A stretch of 64,000 nucleotides of DNA, from positions 85,179-149,178 of the forward strand of contig JAKOGH010000941.1 of the NCBI GenBank assembly GCA_024811115.1. Direction: 5' to 3'. The notes beneath the pieces were generated by a model. It was given only the letters and a program-made list of their open reading frames with translations. It was not told where the DNA came from and ran no database searches. Positions 53,341-64,000 of this stretch are shown here, piece after piece (position 1 is the first letter of the stretch; each line of letters opens with the position of its first letter). The translations under genes were made by a program, and so were the position numbers. The DNA is from Terana coerulea. Its lineage: Eukaryota; Basidiomycota; Agaricomycetes; Polyporales; Phanerochaetaceae.

Positions 53341-56300
53341 ATCAAATATGATTAATATCTTGCTGTCTGAAAAAACAAGAGTAAGAAATGGGCTGAGCAA
53401 GAAATGGGCAGAGCTACATGCAGTAAGGAACACGCTGCACGACAAAGAGTATTTTTGTTGCGCAAGGTGTTCCTTGTTGTCTAAGATCAGCCGCCCGATG
53501 CGGTTCTGTCCCAGTGTGAACTTGAGTGAGCGGCGCCACCCTGCGCTGATGACAGAATAAGAACAAGTGCGGCTTATGGGGATGAGCCTGGTGTGATGTC
53601 TGGTAGCACCAAAGTCCCTGCGTGAATTTCTGGTGAATTCTGAAGTGAGATCTGGATCCGAGAAATTTCGCAGCCTTGCTTTTCACTTGGATCACCACTT
53701 ACCTCCATCTTGCCACAGCATGGCCCCCTTGGTACCTTTCGAAGAATCACATGCACTGCCTTGCGGGCTCCGGTCAAAACACAATGCTTACGCATTTGCG
53801 CTAAGCTGCGCTGACTGTTAAGATGTATGTGGCTGCGGCAGGGACTCGGATTGTTTCCAGACATGGCCTACGTAGCACGACACTGTTTTCTAAATGGCTA
53901 CGCGGCTGAGCCGGGCTGTGTTGACTTCGGAGATAAGTGCAGCTTCCCCAAAAAATCTGGCCACTACTATCGATTGTAATGTTTTCATTAGACAGTTCAC
54001 ACCGACTAACTTTGGAACATCCATTGTGGTGTCCGAGTGGGATGACGCTGAGTGCTGCAGGATATGTGCGCAGTGCAAGCTACTGCCTCCTAGATGGCTA
54101 CACAGTGCAACCAGGCTGCGCTGACTCCGGCAGCATGAGCTGTCACAACAAGTGCTGGATAAGTGTGCAGTGCTGCCAGGGTGGTGGGCTCACTGATGAG
54201 AAGCGATGATACCTGCCTAAATATGGCTGCGTGGTTCGCTGTGTGGCAGGGCAAACTATGGTCACTGGGCAGGCTGTAGGCCGAAAGAGAAATGTTCGGG
54301 TCAATCCCAGAAGACGCAGACGATCGCAGGCTCTGCCCCAAACCAGATAACTCGCTTATACAAGCTTATGTAATTGCCGACCAGCGACTCCCAGCCCAGA
54401 GGCTGTCGGTGCTCGACGAAGTTGCCACTGCGAGGGTCGCTATTATTGCAAGGATATTTAAGTTGGGACTGCTATTGCCAAACCAGTGCTGCTGCAGATT
54501 AAGTACAGTCAAAGCAAACTGAACTTCAATACCGCATCCGTATAAACGAAGTGGCTCGACAGTTGGTATATCTATACGTAGGGTTGCGGAGGAGAAACAC
54601 AAGGATATGCATAAAACTAGATAGAAAGCCAGGGTGGGTTTGAGATAGGTTCAAATGAGGGAAACGGACTAGGATGGATGTCCATGCGGATCAGCTCCAA
54701 TCGCCCGATATTCCAAGGCTTGGTCATCATGGATGACACCATTCGCACATCTGGAAAAGGTCTGGTCTAATGGGTGCCTTTCCGCAGGATTTCTGCAGAT
54801 TTCAGATCCCAGACCGGAGGTTGAATGAGATTTGTGAGGAGTGTTTTCAGAAGTACAGAACCGTAGGGTAAGAAATACAGACACCTCGCAATTGGGGATG
54901 AGCAGGAGGAATCAGGCCCGGCATGGCGGTTTGATGGCGCTAAGCGTCGTGATTGGTTGAGAGGCGCAGCGGGGCTCAAAACGTGTGTGTAAATGCAGAA
55001 TTTATTCTGGGAGGGGGTCGACCCCCTCCTGCACGTCTGTAAACGCAGCGTTGAGTTCCGACGTAAAGGTACCCGATCCGCCGCGCTGCCGAGGTCGTCT
55101 ATTAGCGAATCTGTTCTGTAGAGCTCTACAGATCCCTGCGGAAAGGCATCCAATATAGGGGTATAGCTGTTATAGTCATTATACCACTTTTCAGTTATCC
55201 CCAAATATGTAGCAGCATTTAGTGACTTACTGGGATTTATAGCAGCCTGTAGCTTCCACTCAGGATATACGGCTGAATATATTTAACCTGCTACAGGGTC
55301 TACAAGCTGCTATAACCATTACAAATCGCTATAATGTGCAATTGCCCTCAACAAAATGATTACATTAAACTGTATTTATTAGATCTACAGTACTACATGC
55401 ATAGGAGGGTTTTGCAGACATGTAATCTATGCATTCAGCCAGCAAAGCATAATTACCTAGTACCAGCGGCCCTGTGAATCTTCAAGGTACGCATGTTGCA
55501 CTTTGAGATCATGGCTGTCTGGGTCCCGAAAATTGACATGAGCAGATAGACATTAGAGGTGCACTTAACATTAACTTGTGACACCACACCTCAGTTTCCT
55601 GATTGCCCCTCCAACTTCTGATTGGGACCATGGTCCATGAGCGCATCCAAAGGACGGTGCGTTGGAGGTCCTCAACATGCCATGTGATGGGCGGGACTAA
55701 TAGATAGCGGTGTGTGAGGTGCCGCATGACCAAATGCAGTGCATAGACACTCACCATCAGCAGGTTTTACAGGTGTCCACTTCACGCAAGCTCTCAGATT
55801 TCCTTGAGTTCAACTTCAATGACCACTACCAGAACCAGCATATGCAGCTCCAGAAGCACCACTTTAAAGCATTGTCAGTATGTATGTGGGGAGTCGATAA
55901 CTTGCAGATGAGGCCATGGCAGGCGACAGCATACCTGACATAGAGAGCACAGCCCGCATCGTTGTCGACATGGGCCGGGAAGCTGGTGGGGAGGGTGTTG
56001 GATTTGTAACCATCCGCTCCAGATGCGTGCATTTCTCCCGGGGCTGCTCCTTGACGACGTACTTGCCACTTAGTGGGTGGGTTGAACGACGCCAGTGTCG
56101 AGCTCAGAGTCCTCAGCGGGAGAGCAGCAGCGGTGGTAGTTTAAGTTCAAAGCATGTGGGAAGGCATGTAGAAAGGTCGGAGTAATGATATCAAATCAAC
56201 GGCGAGCGGCCAAATGTTTTTCAAGCGGGCAGCTTGCGAGCAAACTGTTACTGAGCAGCCAATAGAGTGCGTACCATAACATTATCGCCTGCACTGGCAT

Positions 56301-57200
56301 GGACACCCACTTCCTGTCTTCGTCGCGTCAGCTCTACGTCTATGTTCGTTAATGGTTGGCTGGAATGCCTGGGCTTTTTCTGGTTCCTCTCTGCTGGCAT
56401 CTTTGTGAGCGGACCGCAATAAGTACCGCAAAGTCGCAGGACCGTGTTAAACTGTCAGCCAAAGGTAAGCTAGTGCTTGAGAAACTGCAGGTAGCATTTG
56501 CGAACGGGCTCGCCTTGAAAACAACAGTCGCGCGTGAGCGACAGTATGTGAGCAGTACCGTGCGGATCGTTGTGATAAGTGAGGAAGAGCTAAGCGCTGA
56601 GCGCTGAATGTTAAATGTTAAACTCCGAGCATGTTTGGCATTGTGGCACTGCAATGTATCTTCGCGCGCTGCAATCGGCACCAGACTGGTACAATCGCTA
56701 TTACTTACAAGTTGTACTCCATACTCCTTTTATTGAGGCACAACTTACATAGGTTAGGTAAATCGAAAGAGCTGCATTAAGCGGACATCTAGCAATATAT
56801 AGCACCATACGTGTACTACTCGAGCGCTTCATAGTACTTTCCGGTCTAGCTACACTACACATCGCTACATTCTTTTCTTCGGCGCTACGAGCTTGGGGAT
56901 TTTTCCAGCTGCATCTACTCACCCTGCCGGCTGAAGTATTGGCTACATTTTATCCTGTCGCTAACGCTCTTGCCAAGTCCTCGGATGTACAGCTAGCGTG
57001 CGAAGTTATCTTGAAGGCATCATTCAGCATGATGGTCCACCATGAATGGCTGACATGAACTTGCATAGCTCACTGAATATGTACTCAGCTGTGGCACCTG
57101 TAGCTGCTTAGTGTCAAGTTGAAGGACTTTATATGACTCGGCACAAATGCAATTTTCAAGAAAGTGTTTGGAGCAGCCAGAACTGGCAGCAATGTTATTG
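53341..57200. other. Balanced-composition interval, no recognised gene
   Basis: Contains several 60-110-codon frames on both strands, none with a recognisable domain. 53,800-54,230 has a loosely repeated motif around ATGGCTACGCGGCTGAG. The frame 56356-56607 plus (KSQDRVKLSAKGKLVLEKLQ) is mildly protein-like but is overlapped by an equally long minus-strand frame. Probably decayed genic DNA. Confidence 0.3.
55010..55029. repeat. Perfect 20-bp palindrome
   Basis: GGAGGGGGTCGACCCCCTCC, centred on a GTCGAC. TGTAAATGCAG lies before it and TGTAAACGCAG after it in direct orientation. Confidence 0.8.
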
Positions 57201-57879
57201 GTAATCAATTTGTAATACCATGCAATGCAAATACTTGGAAAAGTAGAACAAGTCCTGAAGGAAATGCAAGTTATTAATCAACTACTGAATAGTTCAATGC
57301 TTATAGTACCAAAAAAAGCCAGCACAAATGCAATGCTTGCAATAATACACTTATCAATAAGCAAGTCTTTATCACTTTGCCAATGGTTTTATGTTCTGTA
57401 TAAAAAGGACCATATTAAGCAGCAGCAAGGTTTTATAGTTGACAACACAAAGTATAGACTATGGGGATTGATATGACATATAAGGTTTCATTTCACAGCA
57501 AGAGCAGTTGCTCTAAATAGTGATATTTTTAATAATGGATTAGCATAAGTGCAAAGCTGTGATTATAATGGTAAGCTAAGAAATATAAGTGCAGAAAATC
57601 ATACAATTATATCTAACAAAAGAACTTTATCAGCAGCACTTTATGTATAGTATTGAATAATAATCATATTATAGCCGGAATGAATATGAGTGTTATATTG
57701 TAAAATATACAGAGAAAATATATAAGTAATGATATTAAGGCCAAAATAGATGCAGAAGGAGGAGGTATTAGTGTAAATTATAGTCAGATATGTAGAAATT
57801 ACTATTCGGATTGATAGCAAGGCAAAGAAAGCAATGCTGAAGATACAAAGAAATTGTACTTGCCACACACTAGCAATGG
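57201..57879. other. AT-rich interval, nothing recognised
   Basis: Return to AT-rich DNA. No supported gene. Confidence 0.5.
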
Positions 57880-60290
57880 CCCATTCAATCCAGGTGCTTA
57901 TGATAGATAAAATGGGCATCAAAGATAAAAGAACAGCCTCTAAGCTTCGAACTGCTAGCAACTCTAAGAGATGGTATAATATGCTTTAGAGCATTAGAAA
58001 GCAGAAATATAACAACTACTCAGCTAGGCCCAGGACTAATAGCACTCAAACGACTTTATTCTATTTGTAGTAACTTGGTAGAGTTCAAAAGAGGTGTATA
58101 TTATGTATGAAAACAACAGGAAAGTGCTACTAGTTAGCTTACAGCCAATTTGAGATGAGAGCAGTATTTAATGTCTTCAAAGCAAAAATTGCAGCAAATA
58201 TGAGTGCTCTTGAAGCTTGATGCTTTTAGGCACTTAATAATATGGTGCACTATGCCAAACCCAGAGCTTCCAGAATATAAAGGAAAATATATAGGAATTC
58301 AAATAGATTGAGACAAGAAAAAGACAAACAGATTATATGCAATGTATTTGAGTGTAGTGTAAAGGTAAATGAAATGAGGAAGTACTAAAAGCTCAATTAA
58401 ATATTCATAAGTATAAAAACACTTGTTTACTTAAATATAAAAGCAAATCATATATCAGAATATTTTCAATAATTTAAACACTTAGGTTACTACTTTATAT
58501 ACTATATAGTTTTGTTAAGTATGCTTATTTGCATATATGTAGCTTATCTTTTATGCTATCGATGCAGCATAATTTGAGCATGATAATAGTATATATGTCA
58601 TATTTCAGGGATATTTTCGAAATTGTACACATTTATCTCACTTTAACTTAGAGCTTGTTGTCCATTGCTTAAGTGTGGCAGGTATGGTTTTTTCATATTT
58701 ATTCTACTGATTTCTCACTATTTAATGCAAATTATCAGCGTTTTTAAACAGTTTCATTCAATTATACTAGCTCAGTAAACACTAAATGCAGCCCTAAACT
58801 GATGTAAACCAGTTTGCAAGCTGAATCTCCTTTTTAACCGGAATTATAAATATAACCATTTATAAGAAGGAACTATAAATGAAAAACTAGATTAGAACTG
58901 GAGTTTATAGCTGTAAAATGCTTATTTTATTTTTTTTGCTATCATATATTGCATTTTGCCAAGCTATGCTATTATTTTTAAGAAATATTAGAAATGTATT
59001 CACATTTTAATGCCACATTCTATATCTTACCCATAAGCTATATCTAGGTTCATTATATGCAATCTATCACTTTCCACCAATATGTAAGCAAAAACAGCTA
59101 TATAAACTTACTTAAACATCAATACAGCATTGGCATTGCAATCAATATCAGCTATAAGTGTTGAAAGTTAAAGCAAATGCCTTAATATAATGGTTTTGTC
59201 TGCTATTTGGCAAGTAGTCACTTTTCCGAAGTTGTTCCAAGAATAAGCACCTACTAAAGCATGCTCACTGCTTTCGAGGTCTTGCTCACTGTTTAAGGTG
59301 TTGAGCTCATTATAAAGAAGATATTGAGCTCATTGCTGTTGCTAATAAATATACATATTTGTTTGCAAATGTTAACATTGAAATGCCTTCCTAATTAGGC
59401 TTGCAAAGGCTGGATTATATCAGAGTGCTCTGGATGTAGTGCCATTATACTCAAACAGCATTATAACTATATATTAAAGATGTAGAGTCTATGACATGCC
59501 TCCCATGGTAGATTGCTAAGGTCTTTAGTAACCTACCCTGGAAGGTATGTTATAAACTCTACAGCGCTAATATATGGTTATAATGTTATATTGCATATTT
59601 TCAATAATATTAAAGTAGAACAAATGTATTCAATTCTGAAGATATTCCTGATATATAATATATATAATACTATTGTGTTTAAATTTTGCTGCATCTACAA
59701 TATGAAAAGTAAGCTATATGTGTGCTAATACACATGCTTAATAGAACTATACAATATATAAAGTAGTAATCTAGGTGTTTAAATAATCAGAAATATTTTA
59801 AGACATAGTCTATAATCATATCCAAGCATATAAATAGTTTTGTATTTATTCCAGTTTAATGGGAGTTTTGATGCACTATCATTTTACTTACCTTTACACC
59901 ACACCCAAATATATCACATGTAATTGATTTATCTCTTCTCTGTTTTATTTTGTTTCAGTTTATATATATTTCTCTTTACATTCTGGAAACTTTGCATTTG
60001 GCATAATGCACCTAGTTGTTAAGCACCCAGTAGTAGCAAACTCTAAAAGCATTCGCATTTGCTGTAATATTTGTTTGGAAGACATTAAATCTTGCCCTCA
60101 TCTTAAACTGGCTGCAAGCTCACTAGTAGCACTTCGTTCTTTTTACACATAGTATACGCTCTCTTTGAATTCTACTAAGTTACTATCAGTGGAGTAAAGT
60201 TATTAAAGTGCTATTGATTCTGAGCCTAGCTGAGTAGTTGTTATATTTCCGCTTCCTGATGCCCTAAAGCATATTATACAGCCTCTTAGA
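57880..60290. repeat. Inverted repeat A (arms ~57,880-58,540 and ~59,735-60,290)
   Basis: The arms are diverged reverse complements (blocks at 57,950-58,200 with 60,060-60,285; 58,220-58,390 with 59,885-60,040; 58,400-58,540 with 59,735-59,870). The left arm carries protein-like text on the plus strand (CILCMKTTGKCY, FEMRAVFNVFKAKIAANMSA), perhaps a transposase remnant. The loop contains the left arm of repeat B. Confidence 0.55.
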
Positions 60291-62213
60291 GGTTATTACT
60301 TATTGCTTTCAACCATGGACTGCTTTTTAGAACCTATTCATGCTAGTATCTTTATGGTTCCAAGTCTTCTGAGTTGCCAGTAGTATAAAGCCTGAAGGCT
60401 ATTCTCTATCTTTAGCCCCTATCCTATTTGTTATATATATATCTAGCAGTGCCTCTGACTTTTATTTATGTCAATCATCTGAGCATACACCGGTAAAGAT
60501 TTAGGCATCCTGAAAAATTGTTCAAGTCATGCTCTTTTGATTAGTGAGCATTGCAAGTCATTATGGAGTTTTGCATTTCTAACTGTAGCCATCTACTTAT
60601 ATTGCCTAGAGCTTGGCTAGTGCTATAGCAAGCATTTTCAGCAACCACTCTTTTATCATAGCCTAGATATAAACTATAAGCAAGAGCAAACTAAGTGTCA
60701 GGCTTTTTATATCAATCAAACTGCTATTGAAAGCCTTAGATGCTTATCAAGGATGCTAATGCATTTAATTTTCTCTACACTCTTACTTACACAATATTGA
60801 ATGTTTGGATATTTAAAGAGTTCACAGCACAGGTACTAGCTATACACAAGATTAAACCAAGCTTTAGTGTAAACTGCCAAAGTACAAGGCTTTTGTACTG
60901 ACTAGACTGCTTTTGAGAGGCTTAGACACTTATTAAAGTCACCAATGCCAGCAACCTTCCCTATACTTCTATTTATGCTGCATTGCGCATGTGAACACTT
61001 AAAAGGGTTCATAGTATAGATACATGCTATACTTAAGAGCTATCCAATTTTTAGAGCAAAATTCCAAAAGTGTGAAGCTTTGCAAATTAGGCAAGTTGAC
61101 TTACTTATGTTGCACTGAAAATCACAGAGTTAGAGTTAGCTAAACACTTATATTACTGACTCTTATAACACAAATATTTCCACAGTTTGGATAGAAATGC
61201 ATTACAGAGTCAAAAGCTCTCTAAGAGGCCAATTCTGACAAAATGTTTCTTTGTAAACTCAACAATTGTAATGTTATTGAAAACATACAATATAACATCA
61301 TAACTATACATTAGGGCTATGAAGCCTATAATGTGCTCTTCAGAGTAGGTTGCTGAAGGTCTTGGTAATCTACTCTGAAGGCATATCATAAGCTCTCCAG
61401 CCCTACTATGCAGGTATAATGCTATTTAAGTATAATGGCGCTACATCCAGAGCACTCTGATATAATCCAGCCTTTGCAAGCCTAATTAGGAAGGCATTTC
61501 AATGTTAACATTTGCAAACAAATATGTATATTTATTAGCAACAGCAATGAGCTCAATATCTTCTTTATAATGAGCTCAACACCTTAAACAGTGAGCAAGA
61601 CCTCGAAAGCAGTGAGCATGCTTTAGTAGGTGCTTATTCTTGGAACAACTTCGGAAAAGTGACTACTTGCCAAATAGCAGACAAAACCATTACATTAAGG
61701 CATTTGCTTTAACTTTCAACACTTATAGCTGATATTGATTGCAATGCCAATGCTGTATTGATGTTTAAGTAAGTTTATATAGCTGTTTTTGCTTACATAT
61801 TGGTGAAAAGTGATAGATTGCATATAATGAACCTAGATATAGCTTAAGGGTAAGATATAGAATGTGGCATTAAAATGTGTATACATTTCTAATATTTATT
61901 AAAAATAATAGCATAGCTTGGCAATATATAATATATGATAGCAAAAACAAAATAAGCATTCTGCAGCTATAAACTATAGTTCTAATCTAGTTACTCATTT
62001 ATAGTTCTTTCTTATAAATGGTTTTGTTTGTAATTTTAGTTACAAGAAATTATACAGCTTGCAAGCTAGCTTATGTCAGATTAAGGCTGCATTTAGTGCT
62101 TATTGAGCTAGTGTAATTGAACAAAACAATTTAAAATTGCTGAGAATTTGCATTAGATAATGAGAAATTAGCCAAATAAATATGAAGAAATCATACCTGC
62201 CATGCTTTAACAG
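58668..62213. repeat. Inverted repeat B (arms ~58,668-59,472 and ~61,408-62,213)
   Basis: About 800-bp arms. The inner ~290 bp (59,165-59,460 with 61,435-61,725) are nearly identical, the outer parts more diverged. A hairpin-forming segment sits just inside each arm (59482-59562, 61312-61405). A third copy of the outer part is at 45,010-45,260. No coding capacity recognised. Confidence 0.7.
60718..61081 (+). repeat. Tandem pair, ~182-bp units
   Basis: 60,718-60,897 and 60,900-61,081 align along their length (ACTGCTATTGAAAGCCTTAG vs ACTGCTTTTGAGAGGCTTAG at the starts) at moderate identity. Confidence 0.55.
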
Positions 62214-63486
62214 TGGCCTACTGGCCCTCAGCATTTTTGCAATGTGTATTATAGTGCACATATACCTTTAATATTTTGTCTGCAGCATGTTTACTTCTGA
62301 ATAACTATACATATTTTGCATTTGTTAATGCAGTTTTGCTTCGATTCAAGTAAAGTTATGAAATTTAAACATTGTATGCATTTATTATGTTGCTTCAGAA
62401 ATTGTTCAATAGTTGCTAAGTTCATATGTCTTTTCTGTACTGAATTATGCTATGCTTTGGGGCTATATTCTCAAGTATATTGTATGATGCTTGTCTACAT
62501 AATATATCAATTTGAATTGGTAAGCTATTACATTTGGAAATATATATTAATCACTACTATGTATATATACAGCAAATCTGTATGTTTTCTTATCAGTTAT
62601 TAAATTCAAGCTACTATATGACTAAAGTTCGAAAGCAATCCATTTGTTGAACTCTTTTGATTTTAGACTTTTTCAATACCACCACCAAATACTTTTTTAT
62701 TTTACATTAAAGCAAGCCCATACTATTAAGACTGGTTTATAGAATTGGCCACTTTGAGGTTTGAGTAATGAAAGCTATTATATTGAAGCATTGTAGGCAT
62801 TGCTTTTATTTTCTCTGTAAAGTCATGCTTATACATAACTTGTTTTTACAAAATAGCTTGCAATAGCAAGCTAAAGCTTATGCCGTGCTTAGAAGTTATG
62901 TAAAAGACGTATAACTGCTTATAAACTAATGCAATCTAACTATACACATCATCATAGCATGCTTCATTGCAAAGGACTATTTCAAAGTTTTTACAATCAG
63001 TTTCAATGTTACTTTGTTCAAATTCCAGGGATTTGTCATTTTAGTGCTCAAAACCATTATATTTAATTTTAGTTGCCTTTTTTATAATAGCACCCAAAAC
63101 CATAGAATCATTTTGCTGAAGAATTTGTAGTGTGATGCTTTATAATACTAAGTTGCTAAGTAACATAGAACTTTTGAATTAATGTCTGTCATACTATTTA
63201 TATTGTTACAGGCATTCAACAAGGTATCATAAAGTTTAATGCTTTGCCTAAAATATAGCAAAAAGACTCCAAAGTGCTAGCAGAGAGATATAAAATATTA
63301 TACTTTTATTAATATCTATAACACTTGAGTTTAACTCAAAAATAGTAGTGGTAGGAGAAAAAGTTGCAAAATACCCAATAAGAGACAAGGCTTGCAAAGC
63401 ATACGACTTGTTTAGAGCTGGACAGGGCACCTATTTCAAAATTCAGATTAGCTGGCCAGTTTGAAGAGCTGTATTTTTGGCAAATT
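62214..63486. other. AT-rich interval, nothing recognised
   Basis: The 95-codon frame at 62316-62603 is hydrophobic and Cys/Tyr-rich as expected from AT-rich DNA; no homologue in the window and no motif. Confidence 0.4.
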
Positions 63487-64000
63487 TGCTCACTATTTTA
63501 AAAGGTGAGCTCGCAATTCTAACTAGCTGACAGAGGTTGAAAGTAGTATAAATTATATAAGCATATTCTTAAATATTGCTATGGAGACCTCAGCTATAGC
63601 AAAAGTTCTAGAAAATGGACTGCACGTGATACATTTAGATGTAGCTTTAGGTAAAAAGCATGTAGATATATGTGATATATATATGCTTCTCTGTGAATAA
63701 TTCCATAATTCTCCAAGTTTATCTAGGTTTTTATATCTATAATCCACCCTAGCTAGTGAGTAGCTATGACAGAGTGCAGTGCTCAAATGCAAATCAAATA
63801 GCGTAAATCACAAACATATTCACACATGTTGAAAAGCATGCTAAGCACGTATATGAATATAACCAGCAATTTACACAGCTGCTAGCTGCAGGCAGTATGC
63901 TTATACTCAGAAAAAACTGTTTTTATTTACTGTAACAACTGTTATAAATGCAGCACATCATCAAAAAATGCCAAATATATTAACAGACAGTTTTTTCATG
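63487..64000 (+). repeat. Dispersed repeat C, second copy
   Basis: TTCTAACTAGCTGACA near 63,507 and following text match 45,295-45,420; 63,720-63,890 matches 45,700-45,860. Direct orientation; runs toward the window end. Confidence 0.55.

Noticed and set aside
1..64000. CRISPR array, bacterial operons or riboswitches
   Set aside because: No short regularly spaced direct repeats, no ribosome-binding-site pattern; content is clearly eukaryotic.

Overview
The window looks like a repeat-saturated chromosomal segment of a fungus, probably a filamentous one. The evidence is a reverse-strand 18S rRNA fragment (about 43,740-45,006) that reads like fungal SSU, chromodomain Ty3/Gypsy elements, fungal-type Ty1/Copia elements, and heavy decay. 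Coding frames are broken mainly by TGG to TGA/TAG and CAG to TAG changes, as expected from C-to-T decay (RIP or 5-methylcytosine deamination). I see no intact host gene. Nearly every open frame is a transposon remnant, a pseudogene piece or a shadow.

1-10.0 kb: Copia-1 (minus strand) runs from an LTR2 near 9,842 to an LTR2 ending near 167. It carries gag, protease, integrase, RT and RNase H, all degenerate. It is interrupted by a 292-bp solo LTR (342-633), a hAT-type MITE (852-1490), a solo LTR1 (4515-5053), a Gypsy LTR3 remnant (7127-7742) and an inverted pair of solo LTR1s (8339-8900 and 9081-9629). The DNA between that pair has been inverted; the flanks prove it.

10.6-25.6 kb: Copia-2 (plus strand) has its 5' LTR2 split by a second hAT MITE. 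That MITE is split by Gypsy-1 (11,411-19,685), and Gypsy-1 by a GC-rich 948-bp solo LTR (15,580-16,527) and a tRNA-headed, poly(A)-tailed SINE-like insert (17,232-17,768). Further on, Copia-2 holds an LTR3, a 1.55-kb foldback element (22,569-24,122), and ends at a solo LTR3 that itself contains a solo LTR1.

25.8-32.7 kb: Gypsy-2 (minus strand) is structurally complete, with two LTRs, gag to chromodomain, and a perfect 5-bp target duplication GATAG. It sits inside what looks like an exon of a host gene. 32.7-43.7 kb: AT-rich DNA with more solo LTRs and two unrecognised, decayed protein-coding pseudogenes (about 39,440-41,030 minus, 42,050-43,735 plus). 43.7-47.6 kb: the 18S pseudogene, then AT-rich dispersed repeats and an inverted-repeat element.

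47.6-57.2 kb: an island of balanced base composition with a MULE-like element (49,677-50,394, 9-bp target duplication) and two diverged paralogues of an unrecognised gene. One paralogue was split by a 267-bp CACTA-like MITE with a CTT duplication. 57.2-64 kb: AT-rich, gene-free DNA with long interleaved inverted repeats, hairpins and a tandem pair, sharing repeat families with 45-46 kb.

The genes do not form a pathway. The value of the window is its nested insertion history, much of which can be reconstructed at base resolution because interrupted and uninterrupted copies are both present.
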